Shown: positions 1 to 11,261, numbered from the stretch's first letter. The stretch: 64,000 nt of DNA from Ananas comosus (GCF_001540865.1 NC_033635.1:10543565-10607564); one strand, 5' to 3'. The notes: generated by a model from the sequence alone, not told the origin. Numbers and translations: made by a program.

Positions 1-1189
1 CATTGGATATTGGATACATTGATAATTTTAGATCTTTGCGGAAACTTGTTGAATATAGTAAAACATGTATTAGCGCTTGATCCGATAAAGGATATAATAT
101 AGATCTAATGTTATTTCATGCTTATTTGCCTCCTCTGCTCAAGTAATAGTAGTCTTAGTGAGTGCTTGATGTTGGTGGATAGTCCCATTGTTGTATCTTT
201 TTTGTGTTTTCTAAAAATGTCTTTGGGTGGCTTATGGTTTAATGTACATATATATTTGTTGTGATTTCAAAGTATTATGATGCTTCAAATGAAAAAAAAA
301 AAAAAAAAATGAAGAATGATCATGTGCATTTACTTTGTGTTTGGCACTTCTTAAAATTAGTGACTGAGTTGTGTTCTGTTCAATGTAAATTTGTCTAAAA
401 AGGAAACTTCATTGTACTGTACTCCAGAATTGTACATGATTAGCTGATTCTAAGTCAAGTTTTGATCTTGAGTCCATTATTTGAGCTTTTGTCCTCTGAT
501 TTTCCTGTAAATTAACTTTATGATAATGTATTATCTTTGGTAATTTCATCATGTGTAGATCCTCATGATCATGTGTTAAAGAATTGATATTGCCAAAGGT
601 ATTGTTGCTTGAGGAGAACTTTTTGAGCCATATCGCGTAGGATGGCTTTTTGAATAGCTTCTCTACTTTAAAAACAACCCGCAGATACTCAGAAGTATGA
701 TTAGATAGTGATGAGATTCTGCTGTGGTGGAACATTGTAATGATCTGCTGTTCCCAAGAAAGTAGAATTTGAGACAATTGTGGTAGTTGTTGGAGGAATT
801 TTGATGTACAACCTATTATTGGTTTGAGAAATTGTGCTCAAGAACTTCTGGAGAAGCTCTAGCTAGGTCAAATGCGGCATCCAAAACCTTAAAATCTGAA
901 CTCAAAATCCTCCAAATTCTAAACTTTATTTCAACATGCTTCGTTTGTTACGAAGGCTCTATTTGAGATTGCTGAAAAATTGTGTTACAGGAAAGTATGA
1001 TAAAACAAACTATTTTGTTTGTTTTTGTAAATAATAATATGTTGTACAGATCCCAATTGTTTGATTGAGATATGATAGTTACAACCTCAATGAAAATTGG
1101 ATAGGGATAAGTTTAGACCCTGAGGAGGATTCAAACCCAAACATACACAGACTAAAATTATTAGACAATGTGAAATTTTAAAGGTGAAT
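1..1189. other. Intergenic, no gene recognised
   Basis: AT-rich sequence with an A-run near 293. A 122-codon minus-strand open frame at 409-777 has no motif I recognise and ordinary low-complexity composition, so I do not call it a gene. It could be the 3' flank of a gene lying left of the window. Confidence 0.4.
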
Positions 1190-1860
1190 GTTATTAGGCT
1201 ATTGATATTAAATCTAACGATCTGGTTCATTAACATAATAACTCGTTGGATTCAAACTACTGGCGTTTTTGTTGGGCCGACGCCACCAAGCCACTAAATG
1301 AAACAATTCGGTTCATTAACACAAATAACTCATTGGATCCAAATTATATATTGACCCTTCTGTTGGGCCAAAATTTACCAATTTAAAGTGCTTAAACTTC
1401 TTATTATTAGCATTTATGATCTTTATATTTTCAATCATATTTTCTTTTGGACATTACAGACCACCGACTCAAAATGTTTAAACTTAATTATTACTATTAA
1501 GATATCTTATCGTTGTATTCTCAATCATATTTTCTTTTTTTTCTCAATATACATTCTCCATCATATTTCTTTTTTCATTCGATATGACATTATTAGAGTG
1601 TTACAGACTTTTTCGGTATTTTCTTTTTCCATTCAATGTGGGACTATTGGGGCATTACAAACTCTCCTTGTATTTTTTTTCATTTGATATGGGACTGTTT
1701 TTTTTCTATTCAATGTGGGAGCATTAGGGCAGTTACAGACTTCATGTGGAACTATTTTCTTTTCCATTCGATGTGGAATAATTTGAATTATCAAGCAATA
1801 TAAGATACTAGAAGTGATTGATATTGGGCTTTGATACCAAATGAAACAGCGCGGTCCGCT
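1190..1860 (-). mobile_element. TRIM-like/LTR relic (family T2), degenerate
   Basis: Contains repeated blocks around a 'TTCGATGTGG' / 'CAATGTGGGA' motif and ends near 1836-1847 with GCTTTGATACCA, whose complement TGGTATCAAAGC resembles a tRNA-Met primer-binding site. Related blocks recur at 7630-7799 and 34355-34480. Boundaries are approximate and I see no open reading frame of retroelement type, so this is a non-autonomous relic. Confidence 0.4.
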
Positions 1861-1939
1861 AATACTAATAACTTACTGCATGGGCCCAAACCACCGGTTA
1901 TTTTTACTACGATCAATAATCTTTATAGTATTAATTTTA

Positions 1940-2355
1940 GGGAAAACTTCAAAAACCCCCCTTGTGGTTTCAATTTTTTTCACTTTAGCACCCTGTGGTT
2001 TAAAATGTATCAAGTTAGTACCCTATGGTTTCTCACTTTATCACTTTAGTACCATGTGGTTTAAAATGTATCAAGTTAGTATCATGTGGTTTTGTACTTT
2101 ATCACTTTAGTACCCTGTGTTTTTAATTTTGTATCAAGTTAGTATCCTGTGATTTTTTAAATCATAGGGTATTAAAGTGATAAAGTGTGAAACCACAGGA
2201 TACTAAAGTGATAAAGTGCAAAACCACAAGATACTAACTTGATACACTTTAAACCACAGTGTACTAAAGTGATAAAGTGAGAAACCACAGGGTACTAACT
2301 TGATACACTTTAAACCACAGGGTACTAAAGTGATACACGTTATAATGCTTTTCCC
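1940..2355. mobile_element. Foldback MITE, family M1 (Mutator-like)
   Basis: Begins GGGAAAACTTC and is built from inverted copies of a 'CCCTGTGGTTT...CACTTTAGTA' unit, so that the left half reads as the reverse complement of the right half. The same ends and unit recur at 19350, 40065, 45662, 48328 and 54481. The 40065 copy has a perfect 9-bp TSD; here no clear TSD survives. It is non-coding. Confidence 0.65.
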
Positions 2356-3052
2356 TTTTTTATAATTAAAGATATTATGTATGAAAATAAATATAATATT
2401 TTTTAAATCATATTATTTCACCGTATGTCATATAATTTTTTTGCAATTCAAACAGAGACTAGCCTGTATACTAACAGGAACAAAATTTCACAGGGTCTTC
2501 TATCAGAAAAAACAACAAAGCAAAGCCCATTTTCATCAGCTTTGTATAGCCATTAAAAGGTTTTTTACATACTAGCTAGTGCCTAACATTTTTCAATATT
2601 CCATATTAGTCTCTCAAATTTCAATTTTTTCATTAGTCTCTGAAAACATCATTATCTCTGAAAAATAGTCCTGTCATTATTTTTTTTTCCCTTTTTTTAG
2701 TTAAGATTATTTGACCATTAAAAATCTCTCTCTCATACATTTAAAATGATTAATATAATATCTAATAACATTAATATCTTCATCTAATTGATATCAATGA
2801 AAAAGTTGCAATTCAGAGTTTGCATAATGCATGAGTATCTTTTGCCCTTTTGAAGATGGTTGGATAGTATAGTCTAAGTTTAATAAATCAAAAAGGCTTA
2901 AAGGATGAATGTAGAGTTCTAAATTGTTTCTAATATTGGAGTGTTATGATGCTTGCATGTCCCCAAAGAGCACCTTGGTTTGCCTTTATCACACATGGTC
3001 AAGCCTTTCATGTTGTAATGTATGCCTTTTCCTTTGGTTTTTTTATTTTATT

Positions 3053-3055
<3 letters not shown>
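2356..3055. other. AT-rich intergenic, nothing recognised
   Basis: No open frame with recognisable protein, no repeat boundary or RNA gene seen. Confidence 0.4.

Positions 3056-3108
<53 letters not shown>
3056..3108. repeat. (CT)n microsatellite
   Basis: About 26 uninterrupted CT units. It abuts a hAT-like end (CAGGGATGCA) on its right. Open frames through it encode only Leu-Ser repeats and are artefacts. Confidence 0.95.
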
Positions 3109-3112
<4 letters not shown>

Positions 3113-3345
3113 AGGGATGCAGATGGATCTGAGTTAATAGAGCTTCCGCCCTGATCTGCTTCGAATCCGCTCCGCCTTTCTTTGTCAAAAATTCATCATA
3201 AACCGACTCCCGCTCTTGTCCCGATCTATTCCGAAAAGAGCCGTGCCCAAATGCAGGTTTTCAAAATTTAGATAAAAATCAACGAGAGCGTGAATCGTAC
3301 CAATTTGCCAAAGATCCCTTCCACTCGTATCGTCCCGTTTGCATT
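3113..3345. mobile_element. hAT-like element fragment (family of 27770 and 38471)
   Basis: Starts CAGGGATGCAGATGGATCTG and continues with degenerate 'CCGCCC/ATCCGC' motifs shared with the intact elements at 27770-28111 and 38471-39030. The right terminus is not identifiable, so this looks 3'-truncated. Confidence 0.5.
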
Positions 3346-3346
3346 C

Positions 3347-3351
<5 letters not shown>

Positions 3352-3400
<49 letters not shown>

Positions 3401-3401
3401 A
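3352..3401. repeat. (CT)n microsatellite, interrupted
   Basis: CT tract with one TTCT interruption. Confidence 0.9.
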
Positions 3402-3696
3402 CACCTATTCACTTTTTGTTTTCATATATTTTGTCTCTCCCTCCTATGGAGATAGTAGATATGTCCACCATAAGGAGTAGGTGACATGGAGCACATGCAG
3501 GTGAGGGGTTTATGTCCCAAAAAGGAACTTGTGTCGGTCAAAAGGGTGGGCATGTCATTGCATTAAAGACCATGATGCGCAAGGAGAAAAAGGAGGGGGA
3601 ACACTCCATCCATCACCCCTAAGATGCTTTTGACCATTTCTTCTTTGAGCTATCTATGAATGAATCTTTCTAGTGATTTCTATGGTACTTGAATTT

Positions 3697-3700
<4 letters not shown>

Positions 3701-3741
<41 letters not shown>

Positions 3742-3751
3742 GAGAGAGAGG
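3701..3751. repeat. (GA)n microsatellite
   Basis: GA tract with ACAG and AGGAG interruptions. Confidence 0.9.
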
Positions 3752-3913
3752 AGAGATGAGAGTATGATTAAAAAGTGTAGTCATAAAATGATGTCAAAAG
3801 ACAATGGAAAACATTTTACTTGGTCTTCAGGACTTCAGTTAATTAGTATTACTGCCAATCTCACCATAATTTAAAAAAATAATAATTCCCATTAGGCCAT
3901 CAACACATACTTT

Positions 3914-3937
3914 TATATATATATATATATTATATAT

Positions 3938-3976
<39 letters not shown>

Positions 3977-3977
3977 G
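3914..3977. repeat. (AT)n microsatellite
   Basis: TA tract with two single-base interruptions; the minus-strand Ile-Tyr open frame over it is an artefact. Confidence 0.9.
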
Positions 3978-4027
3978 ATATAGTTGAGCTGTATACTAAT
4001 CGATAGCAAAGGGCTTCGTTGTAACAC

Positions 4028-4516
4028 TATTTGTTTTCGTATGATAGAGCTTCCAAATCAACGCATCACACCGTTGAAATGATTTCTTACACTTGAAAGT
4101 GTTTAAAATTCAAATTTCAATCTCTGTCGACGATCATTTGCCTAATGATCAAAGAGTTTCAAAATTTATAATTTTAATGGTTGATATTAGGCATTTTCTG
4201 TTTAACGGCGTAAAGATATCCAAATCAATTGATATTTTTGTTAGAAAATTCTTTAAACTATTTAAAACAAGATGTATACTCTTGATCTTGACTACAGACT
4301 TCTATCATCATTTTTAAAAGAATATTCATTTTTAGCCGTTCTATTTTGTGCTCCATCGATATAGATAGAGAACAATATCGAAAATATATGAAATTTGATT
4401 TCTAAACACTTCAAGTGTATAGATCATGTTCAACCGGATGCTGCATCGTCGATTTGGAGGCTCCATCATCGAAAAATGGGGGGCAAAGGAGCCGTTTGCT
4501 ACCGATAAGATTCTAG
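4028..4516. mobile_element. Foldback MITE, family P, copy 1
   Basis: Two arms of about 200 bp face each other. The left arm (AGAGCTTCCAAATCAACG...) matches the complement of the right arm (...CGATTTGGAGGCTCCATCATC). The middle has the conserved block 'TTTAACGGCGTAAA'. Same family as 4540-5056, 5620-6150 and 54060-54870. Outer end is degraded; no coding capacity. Confidence 0.6.
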
Positions 4517-4539
4517 CTCAACTCTATATATTATATATA

Positions 4540-5056
4540 GAGTCGATACTATACTATCGGTAGCACGGAGGCCCTGCTACCAAGTTTTTCGATAATGCGT
4601 TCCATAAGATTGGCTCCGTTAAACTTGATCTACACTATTGAAAGTATTTGGAAACTAATTTCATTTTTTCACATCATTGACTAGTGATCAAAAGATCTCA
4701 AAATTGACAATTTTAATGGCCGATGTGGTGTGTTTGAGAGTTTAACGGTGTAAAACAATCCAAATCCGATGAAATTTTATAGAAAATTCTTTTCACTATT
4801 TAGAGTAAGATCAGTATATCTTATCTTGAATTTAAATCTTTTATCATCATTTTTATGAGATTTTTATTTCAGCCTTCAATTTTAGACTACTTGTTGATAG
4901 GTAATGATATCGAAAAATTATGAAATTTAGTTTCTAAAATACTTTCAATAGTGTAGATCAAATCTAATGGAGCCGATCGTCGATTTGGAAGCCGCATCAT
5001 CAAAAACAACTTGGTAGCACGGAGCCCTCCGTGCTACCGATAGTATAGTAGCCAAG
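4540..5056. mobile_element. Foldback MITE, family P, copy 2
   Basis: Best-preserved copy. The left end reads TACTATACTATCGGTAGCAC and the right end reads its complement, GTGCTACCGATAGTATAGTA. Arms of roughly 200 bp then pair almost throughout, with 'TTGATCTACACTATTGAAAG' opposite 'CTTTCAATAGTGTAGATCAA'. A transcript would fold into a long hairpin. No protein is encoded. Confidence 0.7.
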
Positions 5057-5250
5057 CATTTGTGCTTGTAAATTTTTTACCATTAGATCTACGCCTTTAA
5101 TCATTTTTACCCGTTAGATTATACTATTCAACCAATCAACCATCCACTCAACCCTAGGGGCCCCATATCATCCAAACCGCACATCCCTTAATCCAAGGGC
5201 CGAAACTTACAAGCACCAATGACTTGGTACTTTTAAAAGTATAGGAGCTC
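5050..5250. mobile_element. Short MITE, family PM
   Basis: Ends related to GGTACTTTTAAAAGTATAGG; the interior holds the family-diagnostic 'CACTCAACCCTAGG' and 'ACCACACATC'-like blocks seen again at 5318, 7130 and 15520. Shares its left edge with the adjacent family P element. Confidence 0.5.
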
Positions 5251-5281
5251 AATTCATATATATATATATATATATATATAT

Positions 5282-5318
<37 letters not shown>
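5240..5318. repeat. (AT)n followed by (GA)n microsatellite
   Basis: Compound tract between two PM-family MITEs; the AT part probably is the target that both used. Confidence 0.85.
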
Positions 5319-5321
<3 letters not shown>

Positions 5322-5572
5322 CGGATACTATACTTTTACGAGTATTGGCTGCCTTATATTCATAAGTTTTTGGCCCTTAGATTATTCCATTGATCATTTT
5401 CACTCGTTAGATCATACTATTCAACCAACTACGTACCAACTCAACCCTAGAAAACCACTATCATTCTAAGTGGGGACCACCATCATCCTAACCACACATC
5501 CCATCAATCAACGGTTAAAAATTTATGAGTACAAAGGGGTCTATACTCATAAGAGTATAGTAGGCCCAGCAT
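5318..5572. mobile_element. Short MITE, family PM
   Basis: Left GTCCGGATACTATACTTTTA, right complement-like AAGAGTATAGTAGGCCCAGC. Interior has CAACCCTAGAAAACCACTAT and ACCACACATCCC. Flanked by TATATATA on both sides, compatible with a 9-bp TSD in AT repeat. Confidence 0.6.
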
Positions 5573-5619
5573 ATATATATATAGAGAGAGAGAGAGAGAC
5601 AGAGACAGAGAGAGAGTGA

Positions 5620-6150
5620 GCTGGTATGCTTCTGGAAGCACAGAACCTTCCGTGCTTCCAAGTCGTTTTCGATGTTGGGACTTTCGAATCGACGATCGGC
5701 TCCGTTAAACTTGATCTAGAGTATTTAAAGTACTTAGAAAATAAATTTTGTGATTTTTCGATATCATTTGCCTAGTGATCGAATGGGCTCAAAATCAATA
5801 ATTTTAATGACCTTGGTGAGCCATTTGCAAGTTTAACGGTGTAGAAATATCCAAATCACGTAAAATGTTGATAGAAAATTCTTTATACTATATAAAACAA
5901 GATCAATATTTCTAATCTAAAATTGTAATGTCATATCATCATATTTTGTAAAATTTTTATTTTCAACCATTGATTTTGAGTCCTTTCGATGACTAAGTAA
6001 ATGATATCGAAAAACCACAATTTATTTTCTAAATACTTCAAATGTGCTAGATCAAATTTAACAGAGTCGATCGTCGATTTGGAAGTTCCATTATCAGAAA
6101 CAGCTTAGGAGCACGAAGGCTTCCGTGCTCCTAATAGCACACAAGTCCTA
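5620..6150. mobile_element. Foldback MITE, family P, copy 3
   Basis: The left arm from 5630 (CTTCTGGAAGCACAG) pairs with the right arm ending near 6145 (GCTCCTAATAGCACAC). Pairing continues for about 200 bp through 'AATCGACGATCGGCTC' and 'TTTTTCGATATCATTTGCCT' into the centre. It is essentially a whole-element inverted repeat. Confidence 0.65.
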
Positions 6151-6214
6151 CTCTAAACATATTAGCGATCTCTTTAAAATTAATAATTTGATCTTTCTAT
6201 TACAGATGTAAAGT

Positions 6215-6485
6215 ACGAAGGGTTTTGTGCATATATACCCATGCAAATATGAAACGCCGAACAATATCCTTGCAAATTGGTAGTTATATCAGTCGCCCTA
6301 AATTTTATATTTATTTGCATTCATGCCCCTTCCAAAGGTACATTGTTTTTCTGCACATATACCTGGCAAGGCCATATGAATGCATAAGCAAGAATTCCAA
6401 AAGTATGCAAGCATATCCCAGCAAGGGTACTCTGGTAATCTTAAATATTTGCAGGAGTGTATATGCAAAAAGAGCCTGATTGATA
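6215..6485. mobile_element. Foldback repeat, unclassified
   Basis: Left GTGCATATATACCCATGCAA pairs with right TTGCAGGAGTGTATATGCAA, and inner blocks 'CCTTGCAAATTGG' / 'CCCAGCAAGGGTAC' also oppose each other. Lies immediately downstream of the orphan AspRS exon on its strand. Overlapping open frames are non-coding. Confidence 0.45.
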
Positions 6486-6530
6486 ACGGCGCAAAAATGT
6501 ACATGAATATCATAACAAAGAGAGACTCAC

Positions 6531-6653
6531 ATCTTTCAATTCTAAATCAAATCGAAGATCTGGCCTATCTGTTCCATAACGATCCATTGCTTCAGCATAA
6601 GTGAGCCTCGGAAAGGGATTGGGAAGCTCAACGCCTATTATCTCTTGAAAGAT
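6531..6653 (-). pseudogene. Orphan exon of an organellar/bacterial-type aspartyl-tRNA synthetase
   Basis: On the minus strand a 123-bp, 41-codon, phase-0 exon lies between a TATCAG acceptor and a GTGAGT donor. It encodes a stretch containing [20 protein letters not shown] and [13 protein letters not shown]. That is the conserved segment of bacterial-type AspRS with the 'YAEAMxRYGxDRPDLRF' signature, which in the family lies between class II motif 2 and the GAD insertion domain. Plants use this type in chloroplasts and mitochondria. I found no other AspRS exon within several kb on either side. The region is MITE-rich, so this is probably a transposed or relict fragment. Alternatively a gene with very long introns extends beyond the window. 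The reading frame and both splice sites are intact, which suggests it is young or still spliced. Confidence 0.75.
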
Positions 6654-6659
6654 CTGATA

Positions 6660-7061
6660 CAAGATAGTTCACACATCAATGGTGGAACTACAGAAAGAAA
6701 ATAGATAAATTTTATAACAAGTATTAAATTTTATAAGTTATAGCAGGACACAACTTTTATCAATAGGATTTGTGTGTGAACTATATAAAGCACATCAAGT
6801 CAATCAAGAACCAATAGCTGGTAAGTCTGCCAAACACATCCCCCCTCCTGCCTCGTACCCCACCCCCCGAAACCCCAAAAGAAAATTACGAACCAATAGA
6901 TGGTGAGTCTGCCACAACAAATCCACATTTTTTAATCTATTTCTTCTTCATCATTTTAGCAAATAAATTACAATATTTCATACTAAAAAAATTCAAAAAA
7001 ATTACTAAATTTCGTGATAAAAAAATTTTATATTCAATACATGCAACCTAAATTGTATAAA
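6660..7061. other. Intergenic, nothing recognised
   Basis: A short C-rich patch lies near 6840-6870. A weak direct repeat 'AACCAATAG-TGGT-AGTCTGCCA' occurs at 6809 and 6892. Confidence 0.35.
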
Positions 7062-7062
7062 N
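7062..7062. other. Ambiguous base (N)
   Basis: The only N in the window; it falls one base before the start of the 234-bp tandem duplication, so an assembly join is possible here. Confidence 0.9.
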
Positions 7063-7583
7063 GCTAAAAAATCGGAAGCACCAACCACTTTATGCTTCCG
7101 ATAGCATAATAGCTCTGCTATATAGAAGCATAAAGTGGTTGGTGCTTTCGATTTTTTAGTCCTTGGATCAAAGATTCTATGGTTAGGATGATAGTGGTCC
7201 CCTTAAGGTTGTGTGGTTCCCCTAGGGTTGAGTGGTCTCTATTGGTTAATAATATTAATCCAATGGTTAGAAATGATCAATAGGGTTGATCTAAGAGCTA
7301 AAAAATCGGAAGCACCAACCACTTTATGCTTCCGATAGCATAATAGCTCTGCTATATAGAAGCATAAAGTGGTTGGTGCTTTCGATTTTTTAGTCCTTGG
7401 ATCAAAGATTCTATGGTTAGGATGATAGTGGTCCCCTTAAGGTTGTGTGGTTCCCCTAGGGTTGAGTGGTCTCTATTGGTTAATAATATTAATCCAATGG
7501 TTAGAAATGATCAATAGGGTTGATCTAAGAGCTAAAAAATTGAAAGCACCAACCACTTTATGCTTCCGATAGCATATTAGCTC
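7063..7583. repeat. 234-bp tandem duplication of a PM-family MITE (2.2 copies)
   Basis: The unit starting GCTAAAAAATCGGAAGCACC occurs at 7063, 7297 and (partial, slightly diverged) 7531. The first two units look identical base for base. Each unit holds the inverted ends 'AAGCATAAAGTGGTTGGTGC' / 'GCACCAACCACTTTATGCTT' and the family block CCCTAGGGTTGAGTGG. This is a head-to-tail MITE array, either real or an assembly artefact next to the N. Confidence 0.85.
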
Positions 7584-7629
7584 TACTCTCTCTCTCTCTA
7601 TATATAAAAGAATTTGAATTTGGAATTTA

Positions 7630-7799
7630 ACCGTAACGCTCCAATAGTTTTACATCGGACAAAAAAATAATTTTGATTAGAATATATGAGGCCTCACATG
7701 CTAGTAATAATAATTTCGCTTAAACATTTTCGGTCGGTGGTTTGAGCCCAATGAGTTATTATTGCTAGCGGTCGGATCGTTACAATTAATATCAAAGCC
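7630..7799 (+). mobile_element. LTR plus primer-binding-site remnant (family T2)
   Basis: An LTR-like block starts near CGTAACGCTCC and ends GATCGTTACA at 7784. It is followed by TTAATATCAAAGCC, close to the tRNA-Met primer-binding consensus TGGTATCAAAGCC. No body or second LTR is visible. Confidence 0.5.
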
Positions 7800-7940
7800 G
7801 AATACCAGCCAGAATGCGAGACAATGTGTTACACCAATGGATTTAGTGGAAGTCACCTCTTGAGTAATACATCTATATGTTTGTAGTCTGAATTTAAATA
7901 CACTAGCAATAAAGAGAAGGGCAGTTGAATATATGGTAGT

Positions 7941-8178
7941 TGTTGGCTTAAATAGGCCAGCATCCTACCCTGTGGCTGTAAGTCGGGTTGGGCCGAGTCA
8001 CGTTCAAAATGGCGTGAGGCTGGGTGGGTCGAGTCATGCTCGAAGTGGCGTGAGGCCGGATGGGCCGAGTCACAATCAAGACCCTTGGGCGCTGTATCTG
8101 TACACTTTAAGTGAATTGGTTGCATATTTCTAACAGCTCGAACTTTTGGGATTAATGGTTAGCGCCAACGATCCGACA
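7941..8178 (+). mobile_element. Solo LTR of TRIM family T1
   Basis: 238 bp, starting TGTTGGCTTAAAT and ending CCAACGATCCGACA, with a perfect 5-bp TSD GTAGT (7936-7940 and 8179-8183). The length equals that of the left LTR of the complete element at 50925. It contains repeated 'GAGTCA-GTTC-AAATGGCGTGAGGCTG' subunits. The two open frames crossing it are not genes. Confidence 0.85.
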
Positions 8179-8183
8179 GTAGT

Positions 8184-9824
8184 GACCTCAGCTCGTGTTC
8201 ACTCATTAAGATTTCGAGCTGAAAAATTCAGCTCGTATTCAACTTATTTATTAAACAAGTGATCGATTTCAAGTTCATTTCCAACCGAACAGCGAACTGG
8301 ATAGCCAGCCCTAACATAAACCCTCCTCTCTCTCTCTCTCTCTCTCTATAGTATAATCTCTCCACAACTATAATAAGGAATGGCAAATGCTAAGGGAAAA
8401 GAGAAGAAGCATGAAGAGATAGGATAAAGAAATGAAACACTCAATCTTGGCTTTACCCAATTATCATCCAGGCAAGAGAGGGCCCTTCAAGAGACAACCC
8501 TCAGAATATTGCTTTTGGATATATCCCACCTCCACCCAATCCCTATCTGAGTACTATTCTTGCTTACTCTAGCTTGCCTCCCATTTGCCTCTAGTGGCCC
8601 CTACCAATACTATCTAGTTAATTAATTAATAAGGCTTCATTCAAAACATATATAGTGGAGAATTTTTTTTCCGAAATTTTGACACTGACAGATAGATTAA
8701 TTTTATAAATTTATTTATTTTTTATTTACTAAATTAAGTCGTATTCAATTAATTTTATCTGTCTCTATATTAATATATATAGGTATCTATTTTTTTGAAA
8801 TATCCTCCTTTGCATGTACAATTATATATGTACTGCACAAGTCTTTCTGGGCTTTTATAAATTATTGGAAAAGGCACTAACAATTTTTAAGGAGAATATC
8901 TAATATGTTCTTCAAAAATTCTGAAATATCTTGCACGCTCCTACTTTTCTTTTGTTTCAAATATAAACTTCGTATATTTCTCTGTTATTCAAAAATAACT
9001 TTGCTAGCTGTTAATACCTAGTAAGTCTTCTCGGGTTAAATCTAGGTAAAATTTTTACCGGAGTTAAAAAGAGAACTTTTGTCCCTAACTTAATGGCAAA
9101 TAAGAAAAGTTAGTGATGATAAAAAGGTATATTTGAAAAAAAAAAAGTCAAAATATTTTTTTTTTACCCCCAATCTAAGGCCAAATAACAACAGTTGGTG
9201 GCAGTAGAAGCACATATTTGAAAAGACAAAATAGTAATTTTACAGAAATAACGACTGCTCTTAAGAGTTTATTAATAGAATTTAACACTAAAAGTATATT
9301 TAAAATAACTTGAAACGTTGAAGTGTAGTTTTAATATTAGCTTTCTAAAAAAAATAAATAAGAAAGTCAAACACTTTTCAATAATATATAAGTAATTGTC
9401 CCTAATTTTTAATTAAACCATATATAGGTTACGAAGGCTTCTATTCTTTTCGCGCGGGTCTACGTACGTAATTATAAAATTGACTTCAACAGATATTAAG
9501 GCAGATAATGTTTATTGTATATTTTACTCTATGTTGCTTGCTTAAGCTATTAATTTTATAGAACAAAGTAGATTTTTGTTAAGCAATTACACCGTTTATC
9601 TCATCTCCACTTTTAAAATATACAGCTCATAATTAAAAAATATATATTTAAAATCAAGAAAAGATTGGAACAAATTAAGTTAAATGATGCAATTAATAAG
9701 TAGAGGACAACTAATGCATGATGATGTACAAAGAAGAGGGAGAAACGGGGAGAGACAAAAGTAGGTTCGCACGTGGGAATATGCAAAAGTTAGAATAGGA
9801 TATCAAAGGCTCTTTAACTTGTAA

Positions 9825-9832
<8 letters not shown>
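8184..9832. other. Intergenic; part of a hAT-like repeat, otherwise nothing
   Basis: 8184-8315 carries 'GAGCTCG/AGCTCGTGTTC' motifs ending TAGCCAGCCCTAAC, a hAT-like terminus, so the solo LTR probably landed in such an element. A CT tract lies at 8322-8348. The rest is AT-rich without recognised features. Confidence 0.4.

Positions 9833-9911
<79 letters not shown>
9833..9911. repeat. (AT)n microsatellite
   Basis: About 40 TA units; a minus-strand Ile-Tyr open frame is an artefact. Confidence 0.95.
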
Positions 9912-9913
<2 letters not shown>

Positions 9914-10149
9914 CTACTCCTACGAAAAATAAAACAAAGAAAAGCAAACTTTGCACGTTCTAAGGAATTGTTTAGGAATTAATCAATTATTTAATTATAT
10001 CTGTTTTGGTATTTTAAAGGATATAAATGCTTTTAAAGTATTTTAAATTTTTTTTACTTTTATTATGGTATGGACATAATAAAAGAAATCACTAGCACAA
10101 AATTATCTTGGTGAAGAAACCAATGCATTTACAAAATGTAGTTCAAAAC

Positions 10150-10620
10150 TAGGGCTTCCGATGAGCCGAACACGACCAAACTGAGGCCTACTCAAAATCA
10201 GCTTGAAATTATTAGAGGCGAGCTCGTGTTCGACTCGTTAGCTCAATTAGTTTACTTGGTCAAGCTAGCTCCTATATAGCTTTACAGCGCAGAATTTAAA
10301 TATTAGATTGATTTATTTAAATTTTTTTTTTTTTACATGAAAATTTTAATCTAACATTAAGTAACAGCTTGCTGATATTAACGAAAATCAAAATCCAACA
10401 TGCAGATAAATCAACTTGTAGGCAACTTTATATTGGTATATATAATTAATTCACCCTTTTTAGCGAGCTAATCTCACTCTGTGCTCGTCTCATTAAGATA
10501 TCAAGGTGAAAATTTTAACTTGTGTTTGATTTATTTATTAAATGAACGATTTAATTTCAAGCTCATTTGTAGCCAAACATAAGCTGGCTAGCCAACAACG
10601 AGCTCGATTGTCATTCCTAC
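10150..10620. mobile_element. hAT-like element, GAGCTCG-rich family, decayed
   Basis: Left end TAGGGCTTCCGATGAGCCG, right end GATTGTCATTCCTA, with repeated 'GAGCTCGTGTTCG' style motifs. No TSD recovered. Confidence 0.45.
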
Positions 10621-10924
10621 TTAATTTGAAGCCCATTTTACTCCTTTTTTTTTATCGATCTTATTATTAAAACTATTAATTTACAATTTTAGAAATATTA
10701 ATAGCCTTTTGTGCAAAATCCCAAAGGTCATTTGACATAGAGAATTCCAAAGATTGGGTAGCTCAAGAGTTATGATAGGAACACTAAAGAAGGAGGTTGA
10801 CAAGCCAGAGCAGTTTTGATCAAGCCTACATTTTGATAGAAAACTTCATTTAATATTAAAAAAAAAAATTCCGAATTAACACTACAGGATAAATAACCGT
10901 CTAATAAATTACCAATCGTTTCTA

Positions 10925-11070
10925 ATACAAGTGGTAAATGATTTGATGATTGATATACTTAAGGTCCCAAACTCAAAGCCTGCTTACATCACATTTCCAA
11001 CTTAATTTATTTCCGTAAGAAAATGAAACGAAACAGAAATCTGACTATTATTCTCTCAAACAAAAAAAAA
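10925..11070 (+). mobile_element. Diverged SINE copy
   Basis: Follows the body of the intact SINE at 41353: CCCAAACTCAAAGCC (degenerate B box), CACATTTCCAACTTAATTTA, TATTCTCTCAAAC and a terminal A-run. No TSD seen. Confidence 0.5.
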
Positions 11071-11150
11071 AAAAATCCAAGATGAACCTTTTAATGTGAT
11101 CCTCTTTGCCCTCTTGTACTTCTTATATGTTTTACCAATACAGTGAGCGC

Positions 11151-11154
<4 letters not shown>

Positions 11155-11195
<41 letters not shown>

Positions 11196-11222
11196 TGTGT
11201 GCATGCACCAAAGTGTAACAAT

Positions 11223-11261
<39 letters not shown>
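11155..11261. repeat. Two (GA)n microsatellites
   Basis: GA tracts at 11155-11192 and 11225-11261 separated by a GTGTGTGT-containing spacer. Confidence 0.9.

Noticed and set aside
409..777. 122-codon minus-strand frame as a possible gene
   Set aside because: No domain, no codon bias and no splice partners visible; AT-rich chance frames of this size occur elsewhere in the window.
3056..3154. Open frames rich in Leu-Ser, Arg-Glu or Ile-Tyr over CT, GA and AT tracts (also near 3290, 3839, 9711, 11056, 29083)
   Set aside because: They are translations of microsatellites with no recognisable flanking protein.
4028..6150. Regularly spaced repeats considered as an array (satellite or CRISPR-like)
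   Set aside because: The similarity is between inverted arms of dispersed MITEs, with no constant repeat-spacer layout; plant nuclear context.
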